This document shows, piece after piece, positions 9,044 to 17,436 of a stretch of 64,000 bases of DNA. The stretch lies in assembly GCA_002070115.1 (NCBI GenBank), contig MWCO01000025.1, forward strand, positions 1 through 64,000, given 5' to 3'. Position numbers and translations under genes: made by a program. This DNA is from Deltaproteobacteria bacterium ADurb.Bin207 (GTDB taxonomy: Bacteria; Myxococcota_A; Polyangia; Polyangiales; Polyangiaceae). Each line of letters begins with the position of its first letter. The first letter of the stretch is position 1. The notes under the pieces were generated by a model. That model saw only the letters and a program-made list of their open reading frames with translations, was not told the origin of the DNA and searched no databases.

Positions 9044-11563
9044 ATGGCGAATCAGCAGTCGGACCAAAACGCGGGAACGAAGATCCGAGTGGAAGACGAC
9101 CGAACGGGGATGGATCCCATCGTGCTCGAACGCGCCTTCACGGACCACCTCCAGTACTCGCAAGGCAAAAGTCTCGACTCCGCAACGCCTCACGACGAGT
9201 TCATGAGTCTCGCGTTCCTGGTTCGAGATCGTCTCGTGCGACGCTGGATACAGACGCACAAAACCTATCATGAAAAAGATGTGAAGCGCGTATATTACCT
9301 GTCCGCCGAATTTTTGCTTGGACGCGCGCTTGCCAGCAATCTCATCAGCCTGGGCATCTATGACGATTGTCAGCGAATGCTTGCGGATCGGGGCATATCG
9401 CTGGCGGACTTGCTCGAACAGGAGCCCGACGCCGGTCTCGGTAACGGTGGCCTCGGTCGTCTCGCCGCTTGTTTCCTCGACTCGATGGCCACGCTCGGCT
9501 TGCCCAGCATCGGCTATGGAATCCGTTATCAATTCGGTATCTTCGAGCAAGTGCTTCGCAACGGTTACCAAGTGGAACGCCCGGAAGAATGGCTGAAATA
9601 CGGTAACCCTTGGGAAATCAAACGCCCCGAACGACAAGTGCGCGTCGGCTTTTACGGCCGCGCCGAACACTACTACGACCAGGCCGGTCAATGGCGTGCT
9701 CGATGGGTCGATACTCGAAACGTCATCGGAATGCCTTATGACACACCCATCGCTGGCTTCGGCAACGAAACCGTCAACACCCTGCGCCTGTGGGAAGCTG
9801 TCGCTAGCGAAGAATTCGATCTCGATGTGTTCAACGACGGCGATTACGAACGCGCCGTCGCCGATAAAAATGCTTCCGAAATCATCTCCAAAGTCCTTTA
9901 CCCCAATGACAAAACCGTCCTCGGAAAAGAACTGCGCCTGAAACAACAGTACTTTTTCGTTCGATGCGCCCTCGTCGATATCCTCCGACGACACCGCGTC
10001 AACCATCCCAGCCTCGCCAACTTGACCGATACCGCCGCTATCCAACTCAACGATACCCACCCAGCCATCGCGGTCGCCGAACTGATGCGTATCCTCGTCG
10101 ATGAACATGCGATGGATTGGGGGGAGGCGTGGAAAATTACAAAAAATACAATAGCTTATACAAATCACACCGTGCTGGCGGAAGCCCTGGAAACATGGTC
10201 CATCGACCTGATTGGTCGGCTGCTCCCCCGACATCTGCAAATCATCTTCGAAATCAATCGTCGCTTCTTACGCGACGTTTTGATCCGTTGGCCCAACGAT
10301 TTGTCTCGCCTTACGCGCATGTCTCTGGTGGCCGAAGGCGAGGAAAAACGCGTTCGCATGGCCCATCTCGCCATCGTTGGTTCTCATTCGGTCAATGGAG
10401 TGGCCAAGCTTCATACCGAAATCCTTCAACGACGAGTCTTCAAGGACTTTTTCGAGATGGAACCGCAACAGTTTTCCGCCAAGACCAACGGGATCTCCCC
10501 GCGTCGCTGGCTCCTGCAATGCAACCCCGCCCTGTCCAACGCGATCTCCCAACGCATCGGTACCGGATGGACTCGCGACCTCGACCAACTGGAAAAACTC
10601 GTGCCCTTCGCCGATGACCCGGAATTTCAAAAACAAATTCGCACCATCAAACGAAAGAACAAGCTTCACCTCGCCACCATCACCAAGGGCCTCACCGGCA
10701 TGTCCCCCGATCCCGACGCCCTTTTTGACATGCAAATCAAACGCATGCACGAGTACAAACGTCAGCTTCTCAACGTGCTGCACATCGTCGCGCTCTATCT
10801 TCGCGCGAAAAATAGCCCCAATGCCCTGTCCGTACCCCGAGCCTTTTTCTTCGGCGGAAAAGCTGCTCCCGGCTACCACGCCGCCAAACTCATCATCAAA
10901 CTCATCAACGCCGTCGCCGATACCATCGCCGCCGATTATCACGTCCGTGGACTGTCCGTTCATTTCATGCCCAACTACCGCGTTTCCCTCGCTGAACGCA
11001 TGATTCCCGCTTGCGATCTGTCCGAACAAATCTCGACCGCAGGCATGGAAGCCTCCGGCACCGGCAACATGAAACTTGCCCTCAACGGCGCTCTCACCAT
11101 CGGCACCCTCGATGGCGCCAATGTCGAAATCCGCGAGGCCGTCGGCCCAGACCACTTCTTTCTCTTCGGCTGGACCGCCGAACAAGTCGAACAATCCATC
11201 GATGGTTACGTCCCTGAGGATATGGTCAAATCCAACCCCGAATTGAAACAAGTGCTCGACCTCATCGCTTCCGGATTCTTCTGCCCCGAGAACCGCGGCT
11301 TGTTCCTCCCCCTCATCGACTCGCTGATGGTCTCCGACCCGTATCGTATCCTTGCGGATTTCCAGAGCTACCTGGAATGCCAACTTCGTGTCGAACAGGC
11401 CTACCTGGATTCCGCCCGTTGGACTCGCTCCTGTATCCTTAACATAGCGAAAATGGGACGCTTTTCCTCCGATCGGACCGTCCGGGACTACGCCACCGAC
11501 ATCTGGAACCTATCCCCCGTCCAAGTCAAGGTTCCCCGGGATATCAGCTCCGATCCGACGTAA
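9044..11563 (+). CDS. glgP: Glycogen/starch/alpha-glucan phosphorylase
   Basis: Cytoplasmic PLP enzyme releasing glucose-1-phosphate from alpha-1,4-glucans. At 839 residues it has the full family length. Visible motifs: YYLSAEFLLGR and GNGGLGRLAACFLDS near the N-terminus, the long QLNDTHPAIAVAELMRIL region, KTNGISPRRWL, KRMHEYKRQLLN, and the PLP site EASGTGNMKLALNGALTIG (Lys about residue 675) followed by TLDGANVEI. The start ATG has a good ribosome site, GAAGGAGAT. It stands alone on this strand before the HU-like gene, 136 bp downstream; no other glycogen genes are in the window. A short AT-rich patch near 10135-10165 is in frame and codes normally. Confidence 0.97.
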   Translation: MANQQSDQNAGTKIRVEDDRTGMDPIVLERAFTDHLQYSQGKSLDSATPHDEFMSLAFLVRDRLVRRWIQTHKTYHEKDVKRVYYLSAEFLLGRALASNLISLGIYDDCQRMLADRGISLADLLEQEPDAGLGNGGLGRLAACFLDSMATLGLPSIGYGIRYQFGIFEQVLRNGYQVERPEEWLKYGNPWEIKRPERQVRVGFYGRAEHYYDQAGQWRARWVDTRNVIGMPYDTPIAGFGNETVNTLRLWEAVASEEFDLDVFNDGDYERAVADKNASEIISKVLYPNDKTVLGKELRLKQQYFFVRCALVDILRRHRVNHPSLANLTDTAAIQLNDTHPAIAVAELMRILVDEHAMDWGEAWKITKNTIAYTNHTVLAEALETWSIDLIGRLLPRHLQIIFEINRRFLRDVLIRWPNDLSRLTRMSLVAEGEEKRVRMAHLAIVGSHSVNGVAKLHTEILQRRVFKDFFEMEPQQFSAKTNGISPRRWLLQCNPALSNAISQRIGTGWTRDLDQLEKLVPFADDPEFQKQIRTIKRKNKLHLATITKGLTGMSPDPDALFDMQIKRMHEYKRQLLNVLHIVALYLRAKNSPNALSVPRAFFFGGKAAPGYHAAKLIIKLINAVADTIAADYHVRGLSVHFMPNYRVSLAERMIPACDLSEQISTAGMEASGTGNMKLALNGALTIGTLDGANVEIREAVGPDHFFLFGWTAEQVEQSIDGYVPEDMVKSNPELKQVLDLIASGFFCPENRGLFLPLIDSLMVSDPYRILADFQSYLECQLRVEQAYLDSARWTRSCILNIAKMGRFSSDRTVRDYATDIWNLSPVQVKVPRDISSDPT

Positions 11564-11699
11564 TTAAGCCCGGTTATACCTAAACTCCTTGCATATCTGC
11601 CCAAAACTGTGTCACCCATGGCACTCCGTCCGTCCGTTGGCGGGCATGACAATCAACCCTTTGACGCGCATCAGCTCGTCGAACCATGGAGAGACAACG

Positions 11700-12026
11700 A
11701 TGGCCGAGAAAAAAAACGCTCCCAAGCGCATGTCCAAAGCGCAAATCATTTCCGAACTGGCCGAGGCATCGCAAGTTGATAAAAAAGCGGTGAATGCCGT
11801 ACTCGCCAGCTTGGTCGACTTGGTAGGCAAAGAACTCGGTGCCAAAGGACCAGGGGAATTCGTCCTTCCCGGTCTCGTCAAGCTCAAGGCAACAAAAAAA
11901 GCGGCCACCAAAGATCGTCAGGGCATCAACCCTTTCACCAAGCAGCCCATGCTCATCAAAGGCAAGCCCGCCTCCAAAAAAATCCGTGTCACCGCCGTCA
12001 AGGCCCTCAAAGACATAGTCCAATAG
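11700..12026 (+). CDS. HU/IHF-family DNA-binding protein
   Basis: 108 residues. An N-terminal helical part (SKAQIISELAEASQVDKKAVNAVLASLVDLV) is followed by GPGEFVLPGLVKLKATKKAA, matching the beta-arm entry of HU (normally GFGTF), then DRQGINPFTKQPMLIKGKPASKKIRV, matching the GRNPxTG..I.I.A...V.F stretch, and a final helix. A Lys-rich N-terminal extension MAEKKNAPKRM is present. The start is the ATG at 11700, where GGAGAG precedes it; the frame is open further upstream but without coding character. HU-type proteins bend DNA and organise the nucleoid; the changed GPGEF and missing arm arginines suggest an accessory paralogue rather than housekeeping HU. Confidence 0.85.
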   Translation: MAEKKNAPKRMSKAQIISELAEASQVDKKAVNAVLASLVDLVGKELGAKGPGEFVLPGLVKLKATKKAATKDRQGINPFTKQPMLIKGKPASKKIRVTAVKALKDIVQ

Positions 12027-12069
12027 CCTGCCCCTTGCGCCCGATGGCCGGAAGCGGCAAGCACCGGTC

Positions 12070-12999
12070 ATGCCCAATCCCCATCTTCTCGCTCGCCACG
12101 GCGCTATCCTCGCCGTCCGTGATGATCTATCCGCCCTTCGTGTATCGGGCCCCGACCGCTTCTCGTGGCTCCAAGCCCTTTTGACCTGTGATGTCAACCC
12201 CGTCAAAAACGGACAAGCCGTCTACGGCCTCGTTCTGCACCGAAATGGCAAAATCCTGGCCGATGTCTTTCTCATCGCCCGGGATTCCGACGTTTTGCTC
12301 GTGACCGACAAGCTCGACGCCGACGCGCTGCTGGCTCATCTCGACGCGTATCTCGTGATGGAAGATGCCGATATCGAAGTGCTCGAACCACCCATCACGT
12401 TCGTTCTCGCCATCGGTCCCCAAGCTCCCGCCATCGCTTCAGCCGCTTCGAATCATCCCGGCATTCATGCTTCAGGCCATGGAACGCTGCTGGCAACTTC
12501 CGCCGCGCTCCTTGGCGGCGCACCCAATGAAATCCAGCATATCCTACCATCGCTGCTACGGCCGGACGATTCTTCCATGCTCGTGTCGAACGATGATTTC
12601 GATGCTCTTCGTGTCGATCTCGGATTTCCCAAATGGCATAAAGACTTCGATGGTGCCAACTACCCCATGGAAATCGGCCTCGATCAGGTGGCCATCTCCT
12701 TTCAAAAAGGCTGCTACGTCGGCCAAGAGGTAGTCGTCAAACTACGATCACGCGGAAAACCCGTCCGTCTTCTGATTCGCCTCGCCCTCGATTCAAACAC
12801 CCTTCCCGATGTCGGAAGTCCTGTATCGTCGTTATCGGGAAAAGAAATCGGAACCATCACTAACGTCGGCTATTCCATGCAAAAACGCGCTCTTGCGTTT
12901 GCTTTGGTGCGACGTTCCGAGGTCGAGGCATCACCGACCGTGGTGGTGCAAGGAATCCAAGCGCATATCGACGCTCTGTGGAAACCTTTCGAAGGTTGA
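12070..12999 (+). CDS. ygfZ: YgfZ/GcvT-fold folate-binding protein
   Basis: 309 residues of the tetrahydrofolate-binding YgfZ family, which supports Fe-S cluster enzymes, including the tRNA methylthiolase MiaB. The diagnostic motif KGCYVGQEVVVKLRSRGKP is present at about residues 213-231 with its conserved Cys. Earlier GcvT-fold elements include FSWLQALLTCDV, GLVLHRNGKILADVFL and AFALVRRSEVE near the end. The ATG lies 43 bp after the HU-like gene stop on the same strand, so co-transcription is possible. It converges on the PfkB gene with two bases between the stop codons. Confidence 0.92.
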   Translation: MPNPHLLARHGAILAVRDDLSALRVSGPDRFSWLQALLTCDVNPVKNGQAVYGLVLHRNGKILADVFLIARDSDVLLVTDKLDADALLAHLDAYLVMEDADIEVLEPPITFVLAIGPQAPAIASAASNHPGIHASGHGTLLATSAALLGGAPNEIQHILPSLLRPDDSSMLVSNDDFDALRVDLGFPKWHKDFDGANYPMEIGLDQVAISFQKGCYVGQEVVVKLRSRGKPVRLLIRLALDSNTLPDVGSPVSSLSGKEIGTITNVGYSMQKRALAFALVRRSEVEASPTVVVQGIQAHIDALWKPFEG

Positions 13000-13001
13000 A
13001 A

Positions 13002-13928
13002 TCAACCGTGGGTTTGTGCGGGAAGATGCGTCATCGCCGTAAGCTCGGCGATCCGACGCTCGACATCTTGTATCGTCAATCTGGCGAGCCGGGCTGTGCC
13101 TACGGCCTGCACGTTGAAAGATGCCACCGCCGTGCCCACGTACAGCGCTCTGCGCAGAGATTCCGGGGTCAATTCGTCCTCAGAGGCCAGATAGCCTACC
13201 AACGCGCCGGCAAACGAATCCCCTGCTCCTGTTGGGTCCACCGCATCATTCAACGGCACCGCCGGCACCCAGAACATTCCTTTGCTGTCCACCAATACCG
13301 CGCCGTTTTCTCCCCGCTTGATGATGAGGCTTTTCGGACCTTTGCCCAGGATGATTTGCGCCGCTTGAAGCAGGGGATATACGCCCGATAACAATCGCGC
13401 TTCCTCATCATTGATGCAAAGCACGTCTACCCGTTCCAATACCTTGTTCAAAAGCGCCGGTTCGCCCTCAATCCAGAAATTCATCGTATCGGCCAACACC
13501 AGCTTGGGCTGAGTCACCTGATCGAGAACCTGAAGCTGCAAAGCAGGATGAATATTCGCGAGCAGCACGTAGTCGCTGGACCGATACGCCGCCGGCAACT
13601 TGGGCTGGAAACCCGCAAAAACATTGAGCTGCGTGTCGAGTGTGACCCGACTCGTCAGATTGGCCCCATAACGACCCGCCCAACGAAACGTCTTGCCTTT
13701 GACCCGTTCCACGCCCGAGGTGTCGATCCCGTGCTTCATCAACGTCTCGATGTCGTTTTGCGAAAAATCTTCCCCCACCACCGCGACAATCCGGGCGGGA
13801 GCGAATAGCGATGCCGCAAAAGCCGCATAAGTAGCCGCACCACCCAACACATTTTTGGCTGTCGTGCTCGGCAACTCCAGGTCGTCCAACGCCATGGAAC
13901 CTACGATGAGAACAGCTTTTTCGTTCAT
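13002..13928 (-). CDS. PfkB-family carbohydrate/nucleoside kinase
   Basis: 308 residues, ribokinase fold. N-terminal substrate region VLGGAATYAAFAASLF with the GG dipeptide; the C-terminal PfkB signature DPTGAGDSFAGALVGYL holds the catalytic base Asp (about residue 237). ATP-loop elements SLIIKRGENGAV are also present. It starts four bases after the mtnP stop, so it is the last gene of the yicC-gmk-mtnP unit. This context suggests a nucleoside or pentose substrate (adenosine, or a sugar from methylthioadenosine breakdown) rather than fructose-6-phosphate. That is inference; the exact substrate cannot be read from the sequence. Confidence 0.85.
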   Translation of the reverse strand: MNEKAVLIVGSMALDDLELPSTTAKNVLGGAATYAAFAASLFAPARIVAVVGEDFSQNDIETLMKHGIDTSGVERVKGKTFRWAGRYGANLTSRVTLDTQLNVFAGFQPKLPAAYRSSDYVLLANIHPALQLQVLDQVTQPKLVLADTMNFWIEGEPALLNKVLERVDVLCINDEEARLLSGVYPLLQAAQIILGKGPKSLIIKRGENGAVLVDSKGMFWVPAVPLNDAVDPTGAGDSFAGALVGYLASEDELTPESLRRALYVGTAVASFNVQAVGTARLARLTIQDVERRIAELTAMTHLPAQTHG

Positions 13929-13932
13929 GACC

Positions 13933-14817
13933 TTACTCCTGATGCCCTGGGTCGACGGACGACTTGCTGGTGAGATCGAGCAGCCAGGCTAGCCGCTCAC
14001 GCACGGGAGCCTCGATGGATCCGGATGTAATGATCGCTCCCGCAAGAGCGTCGTGCGCGGGGCTGGTCCGAGGATCCGGCAACATTGCAGATACCTTGGC
14101 CAACAACGTTTTCGCGAATCGTACGTTGCGAGACAGAGTCTCGACCACGGTTTCCACCGTGACCGCTTCTTCCCCTTCATGCCAACAATCGTAGTCCGTC
14201 GCGAGAGCCAATGTGCAAAATGGAAGCTGCGCCTCACGGGCCAGCTTGGCTTCCGGCATATTGGTCATCCCAATCACCGATACCCCCCAACTGCGATACA
14301 CCAGACTCTCCGCTCGCGTGGAAAACTGTGGGCCTTCAATGCATACGTAGGTCCCTCCCCGGTGCAAACGCACCTCACTGCCCTCATGCGCACGCACGAC
14401 CGCTTCCATCATCCGAGGGCAAACCGGATCCGAAAACGAAACGTGAGCCGCGATCCCCTCGTCGAAAAACGTCGATACACGGTGTTTCGTCAAGTCGATG
14501 AATTGATCCACCAAAACCAAATCCCCAGGCGCGATCTGTTCACGCATCGATCCCACCGCGCTGACTGAAATTAGATGGGTCGCCCCGAGCTTTTTCAACG
14601 CGCATATATTGGCCCGGTAGTTGATCGCCGAAGGCGCAATTCGATGCCCCCGCCCATGACGCGGAAGAAATAGCATCGTCGTATCGCCAAGACGCCCTCG
14701 AATCACCGGCCCACTCGGCTCCCCATAGGGCGTGGAAACGGGTACCTCTTGCACGTGCGATAGCCCATCCATCTCGTACAATCCCGACCCGCCGATCACC
14801 GCCAATACGTATCCCAT
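13933..14817 (-). CDS. mtnP: S-methyl-5'-thioadenosine phosphorylase
   Basis: Cleaves methylthioadenosine with phosphate to adenine and methylthioribose-1-phosphate, a salvage step for the by-product of polyamine synthesis. Motifs: LAVIGGSGLYEM at the N-terminus, LPRHGRGHRIAPSAINYRAN, VSAVGSMREQIAPGDLVLVDQ and IGMTNMPEAKLAREAQL, all typical of MTAP rather than purine nucleoside phosphorylase; TYVCIEGPQFSTRAE forms the substrate pocket. I chose the ATG at 14817 because GGAGGAG sits eight bases upstream and the family begins just before IGGSGLY. Upstream in-frame ATG (14832) and GTG (14844) exist. It lies between gmk and the PfkB gene. Confidence 0.93.
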   Translation of the reverse strand: MGYVLAVIGGSGLYEMDGLSHVQEVPVSTPYGEPSGPVIRGRLGDTTMLFLPRHGRGHRIAPSAINYRANICALKKLGATHLISVSAVGSMREQIAPGDLVLVDQFIDLTKHRVSTFFDEGIAAHVSFSDPVCPRMMEAVVRAHEGSEVRLHRGGTYVCIEGPQFSTRAESLVYRSWGVSVIGMTNMPEAKLAREAQLPFCTLALATDYDCWHEGEEAVTVETVVETLSRNVRFAKTLLAKVSAMLPDPRTSPAHDALAGAIITSGSIEAPVRERLAWLLDLTSKSSVDPGHQE

Positions 14818-14862
14818 CGCTGGCTCCTCCATGAGCTTTTGCACAGGCTTTCGCCCGCTCCC

Positions 14863-15510
14863 TCACCGCCGATAGGCCTCGCGAAGCATGTTTTCCGCCA
14901 TGTGAGCACGACGCTGCCGCCGACAACGCTCCGCCATCACGATGCCTCGAAGCTGCTCCGCAGCCTCTTCCAACCGATCGTTGACGACCATGTAGTCGAA
15001 GAAACCGTAATGCTGGATTTCAACCAACGCCGCGGACAATCGCTTCGTGATCGATGCCTCACTATCACTTGCCCGATTCCGAAGCCTTCGCTCGAGTTCA
15101 TCCAACGACGGCGGCAAGATGAATACCGTTACCGCTTCTGGAAACCGAGCCCGAATCTGCCGCGCCCCCTGAAAATCTACATCAAACACAACACCATCGT
15201 TGGCCGTCCGCGCCAACTCGATCTCCTGAACACTCGTGCCGTATAAATGATCATGAACCTCCGCCCACTCCACGAAGGCATCCTCGGCAATCATCGCCTC
15301 AAACCGCTGGCGATCCACGAAATGGTATTCACGACCGTCTTGCTCGTTGGACCGCGGTGACCGCGTCGTATGCGAAACCGAAAACCGTAGCCCCGCGAAT
15401 CGCTCCCGCAGCTTGGCTGTAAGCGTGGTTTTTCCCGCTCCAGAGGGCGAGGACAAGATCAGCAGGATAAACTCGCCGCTATTAGGTAATGCATTGAAAT
15501 TATTCAACAT
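14863..15510 (-). CDS. gmk: Guanylate kinase
   Basis: 215 residues. Phosphorylates GMP to GDP with ATP. P-loop LSSPSGAGKTTL at residues 19-30, GMP-binding segment FSVSHTTRSPRSNEQDGREYHFV, and VDFQGARQIRARFP. The start is the ATG at 15510, which overlaps the last 11 bases of yicC; the open frame continues far upstream but reads antisense to nothing and lacks kinase features. The yicC-gmk pair is a well-known bacterial gene order, usually followed by rpoZ; here mtnP follows instead. No rpoZ is in the window. Confidence 0.96.
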   Translation of the reverse strand: MLNNFNALPNSGEFILLILSSPSGAGKTTLTAKLRERFAGLRFSVSHTTRSPRSNEQDGREYHFVDRQRFEAMIAEDAFVEWAEVHDHLYGTSVQEIELARTANDGVVFDVDFQGARQIRARFPEAVTVFILPPSLDELERRLRNRASDSEASITKRLSAALVEIQHYGFFDYMVVNDRLEEAAEQLRGIVMAERCRRQRRAHMAENMLREAYRR

Positions 15511-16372
15511 TTTGCACCTGCTCGCGCATGCGCTCGATCTCCGCCTTGATATCGACAACCGCGTGGGAAATACAAGCGTCCTGGCTTTTCGACCCCACCG
15601 TGTTGATTTCTCGCCCCATTTCTTGAAGCAGGAAATCGAGACGACGACCGACGGGTTCATCGGTGCATGCCAAAGCTTCGAATTGCTGAAAATGGCTTTC
15701 CAAGCGAATGAGTTCTTCTTCGATATCGCTTCGTTCGACGATGAGGATGACTTCCTGCGCGATGCGCGATGGGTCAATGGCTAGGTCGTGATCGCTGATG
15801 AATTGTTGCACGCGGCCCAGGAGCCGGTCCCGAACGATGGTCGAATACTCGCATCGACGCGCTGCTATCGATTGGGTGCGGTTGCGGACTGTTTCGAGAC
15901 GCGTCAGCAAGTCGCGTGTGAGAAGGTCTCCTTCTTGCTTGCGCATGTCATCGGCGGCTTGCAAAGCTTGGAGCAGCGCTTGAGAGATAGCTTGCTGACA
16001 AGCCTCGGCATCCCACGCGCTATCAGCGACCAGCGCATCCGGTATGCTGGCGAGCAACGAGAATGGAACGTCGTCGGTGGGCGCGATCCGATCGCGAAGC
16101 GCACATAATGACTCGTATATCGCCTGTGCTCGCCCCATGTCGATCGCGAATCCTTGGCCGCCATTCGCATCGGTCCGCAGGGCAATCTCGACTCTTCCAC
16201 GACGAAGCTGCTGTCGCGCCAGTTGCTCGACATACATCACGTGGTCGATAAGTTCTTTGCACGCACGCACCCGCACGTCCAAAAAACGATGGTTCACGGA
16301 ACGAGCCTCGACGATCAAACGACTCCGACCGATAGGAGCATGCCCGATGCCGAAGCCTGTCATGCTCTTCAA
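15500..16372 (-). CDS. yicC: YicC family endoribonuclease
   Basis: 290 residues. Starts MKSMTGFGIG as the family does, using a TTG codon at 16372 preceded by GAGG at a good distance; an internal ATG at 16363 would lose the usual first residues. N-terminal domain includes SVNHRFLDVRVR; the C-terminal DUF1732 region includes RRLDFLLQEMGREINTVGSKSQD and ends VVDIKAEIERMREQVQNVE. YicC proteins are metal-dependent endoribonucleases implicated in sRNA turnover. The gene overlaps gmk by 11 bases, suggesting translational coupling. Confidence 0.94.
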   Translation of the reverse strand: MKSMTGFGIGHAPIGRSRLIVEARSVNHRFLDVRVRACKELIDHVMYVEQLARQQLRRGRVEIALRTDANGGQGFAIDMGRAQAIYESLCALRDRIAPTDDVPFSLLASIPDALVADSAWDAEACQQAISQALLQALQAADDMRKQEGDLLTRDLLTRLETVRNRTQSIAARRCEYSTIVRDRLLGRVQQFISDHDLAIDPSRIAQEVILIVERSDIEEELIRLESHFQQFEALACTDEPVGRRLDFLLQEMGREINTVGSKSQDACISHAVVDIKAEIERMREQVQNVE

Positions 16373-16414
16373 GTCGATACCTCGAATCCCTCGATTGGAA
16401 TCATGTCCGTCGAC

Positions 16415-16729
16415 CTACTTCTTTTTGAATAGATCGTCGAGCTTGGCCTTGGAACTGGCAATCACCCTCGAAGTATCTTCGGGTTTGCCGTCGCGGAACG
16501 TGAAAAACGTACAGAAATTCGTTTTTTCTCGGTCGGGGATATACTCCGCGATGTGCTCCTTGCATTGGTTATGAGCCGATGGATCCCAATGCTCGCAATT
16601 CTTACAACAATGCAAATCCGCCCCACAATGCGGACAGGTATCCGTGCGCTGCAACTTGGCGATCATCTCGATCTCGTTGCGGCAACGATGACAGTAATAA
16701 TGCTTTTCCTCAACCTTCGGAACCCACAT
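16415..16729 (-). CDS. Small zinc-ribbon protein
   Basis: 104 residues with ten cysteines in a fixed pattern: YYCHRCRNEI (C13, C16), TCPHCGADLHCCKNCEHWDP (pairs around 32-45), NQCKEHIAEYI and NFCTFFTF. The first four cysteines should form one zinc ribbon; the second set, CKNCxHWDPxxxNQC, is conserved in a widespread family of unknown function that I recognise by pattern only. It has a short basic tail and no membrane segment, so it is cytoplasmic. It is the second gene of the DUF507 to pfkB unit, 23 bp after DUF507 and 42 bp before yicC. Confidence 0.8.
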   Translation of the reverse strand: MWVPKVEEKHYYCHRCRNEIEMIAKLQRTDTCPHCGADLHCCKNCEHWDPSAHNQCKEHIAEYIPDREKTNFCTFFTFRDGKPEDTSRVIASSKAKLDDLFKKK

Positions 16730-16752
16730 CTCAAGTCCTCTCGTGCCCGGGC

Positions 16753-17262
16753 TTACAAGCCCTTTCGCCGTCGTATCTCTTCCATCACCCGACGATATTC
16801 CACTTCCCAGGTTCGTGTCCCCTCTTGTACATGCCCTAGCTGCGCGCGGGTCTCTCGCTCCAATTGCTCCTCCACCGCCATTTCTTGTTTGAAAATCGGA
16901 GCCATTCGACGACGCAGGTCCACGTCTTCGACGAAGACTTCTTCCACGGCTTCGGAGTACATGAGAACCGCAACGATCTGATCGAGCAGATAGTCAAGCG
17001 TATCATCGCCAATGGCGATGCCTTTTCTTTCTGCCACAAGACGTTTGATGCGTCCCAACTCATGGGGGGCGAGCTTTCTCGATTGCATCAAATCCCGCGC
17101 TTCTTCATTGACTTGGCGCTCGGCTTCCAAATACGTCTTGAGCACGGCCTCGATATCATGCTCCACCTGTTTGGGGGATTGCGTTTCGATGTCGTTGTTC
17201 GCGACGAGAGCCTTGACGATGGCCGAAGCGATGGGGGGGATTCTTCCCTTGTAAAGGCGCAT
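16753..17262 (-). CDS. DUF507 family protein
   Basis: 169 residues. The start MRLYKGRIPPIASAIVKALV is characteristic of DUF507, and the second half (RKLAPHELGRIKRLVAERKG, DDTLDYLLDQIVAVLMYSEAVEEVFVEDVDLRRRMAP) also fits. The family is alpha-helical, cytoplasmic and of unknown function. It is the first gene of the leftward operon, so its upstream 174 bp, shared with the divergent zinc-ribbon/coiled-coil gene, should hold the operon promoter. Confidence 0.85.
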   Translation of the reverse strand: MRLYKGRIPPIASAIVKALVANNDIETQSPKQVEHDIEAVLKTYLEAERQVNEEARDLMQSRKLAPHELGRIKRLVAERKGIAIGDDTLDYLLDQIVAVLMYSEAVEEVFVEDVDLRRRMAPIFKQEMAVEEQLERETRAQLGHVQEGTRTWEVEYRRVMEEIRRRKGL

Positions 17263-17436
17263 GGGGAACTCGCAGGAAGGTGAATATTCAGATCCTATTC
17301 CTCACCCTAGAAGGCATGGTCCCAGGGTGTCAATCGAAGGTGCCCGCGACGGCGCGCAACCTTGACCATTGTGTTTCCCATGCCGAATCGGTCCGTGCTT
17401 GGGAATTGGCGGCAACTTCGTTTATTATTCGAAACA

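Noticed and set aside
9017-10240. Long open frame antisense to glycogen phosphorylase
   Set aside because: Shadow of a clearly identified gene; no motifs or start signals.
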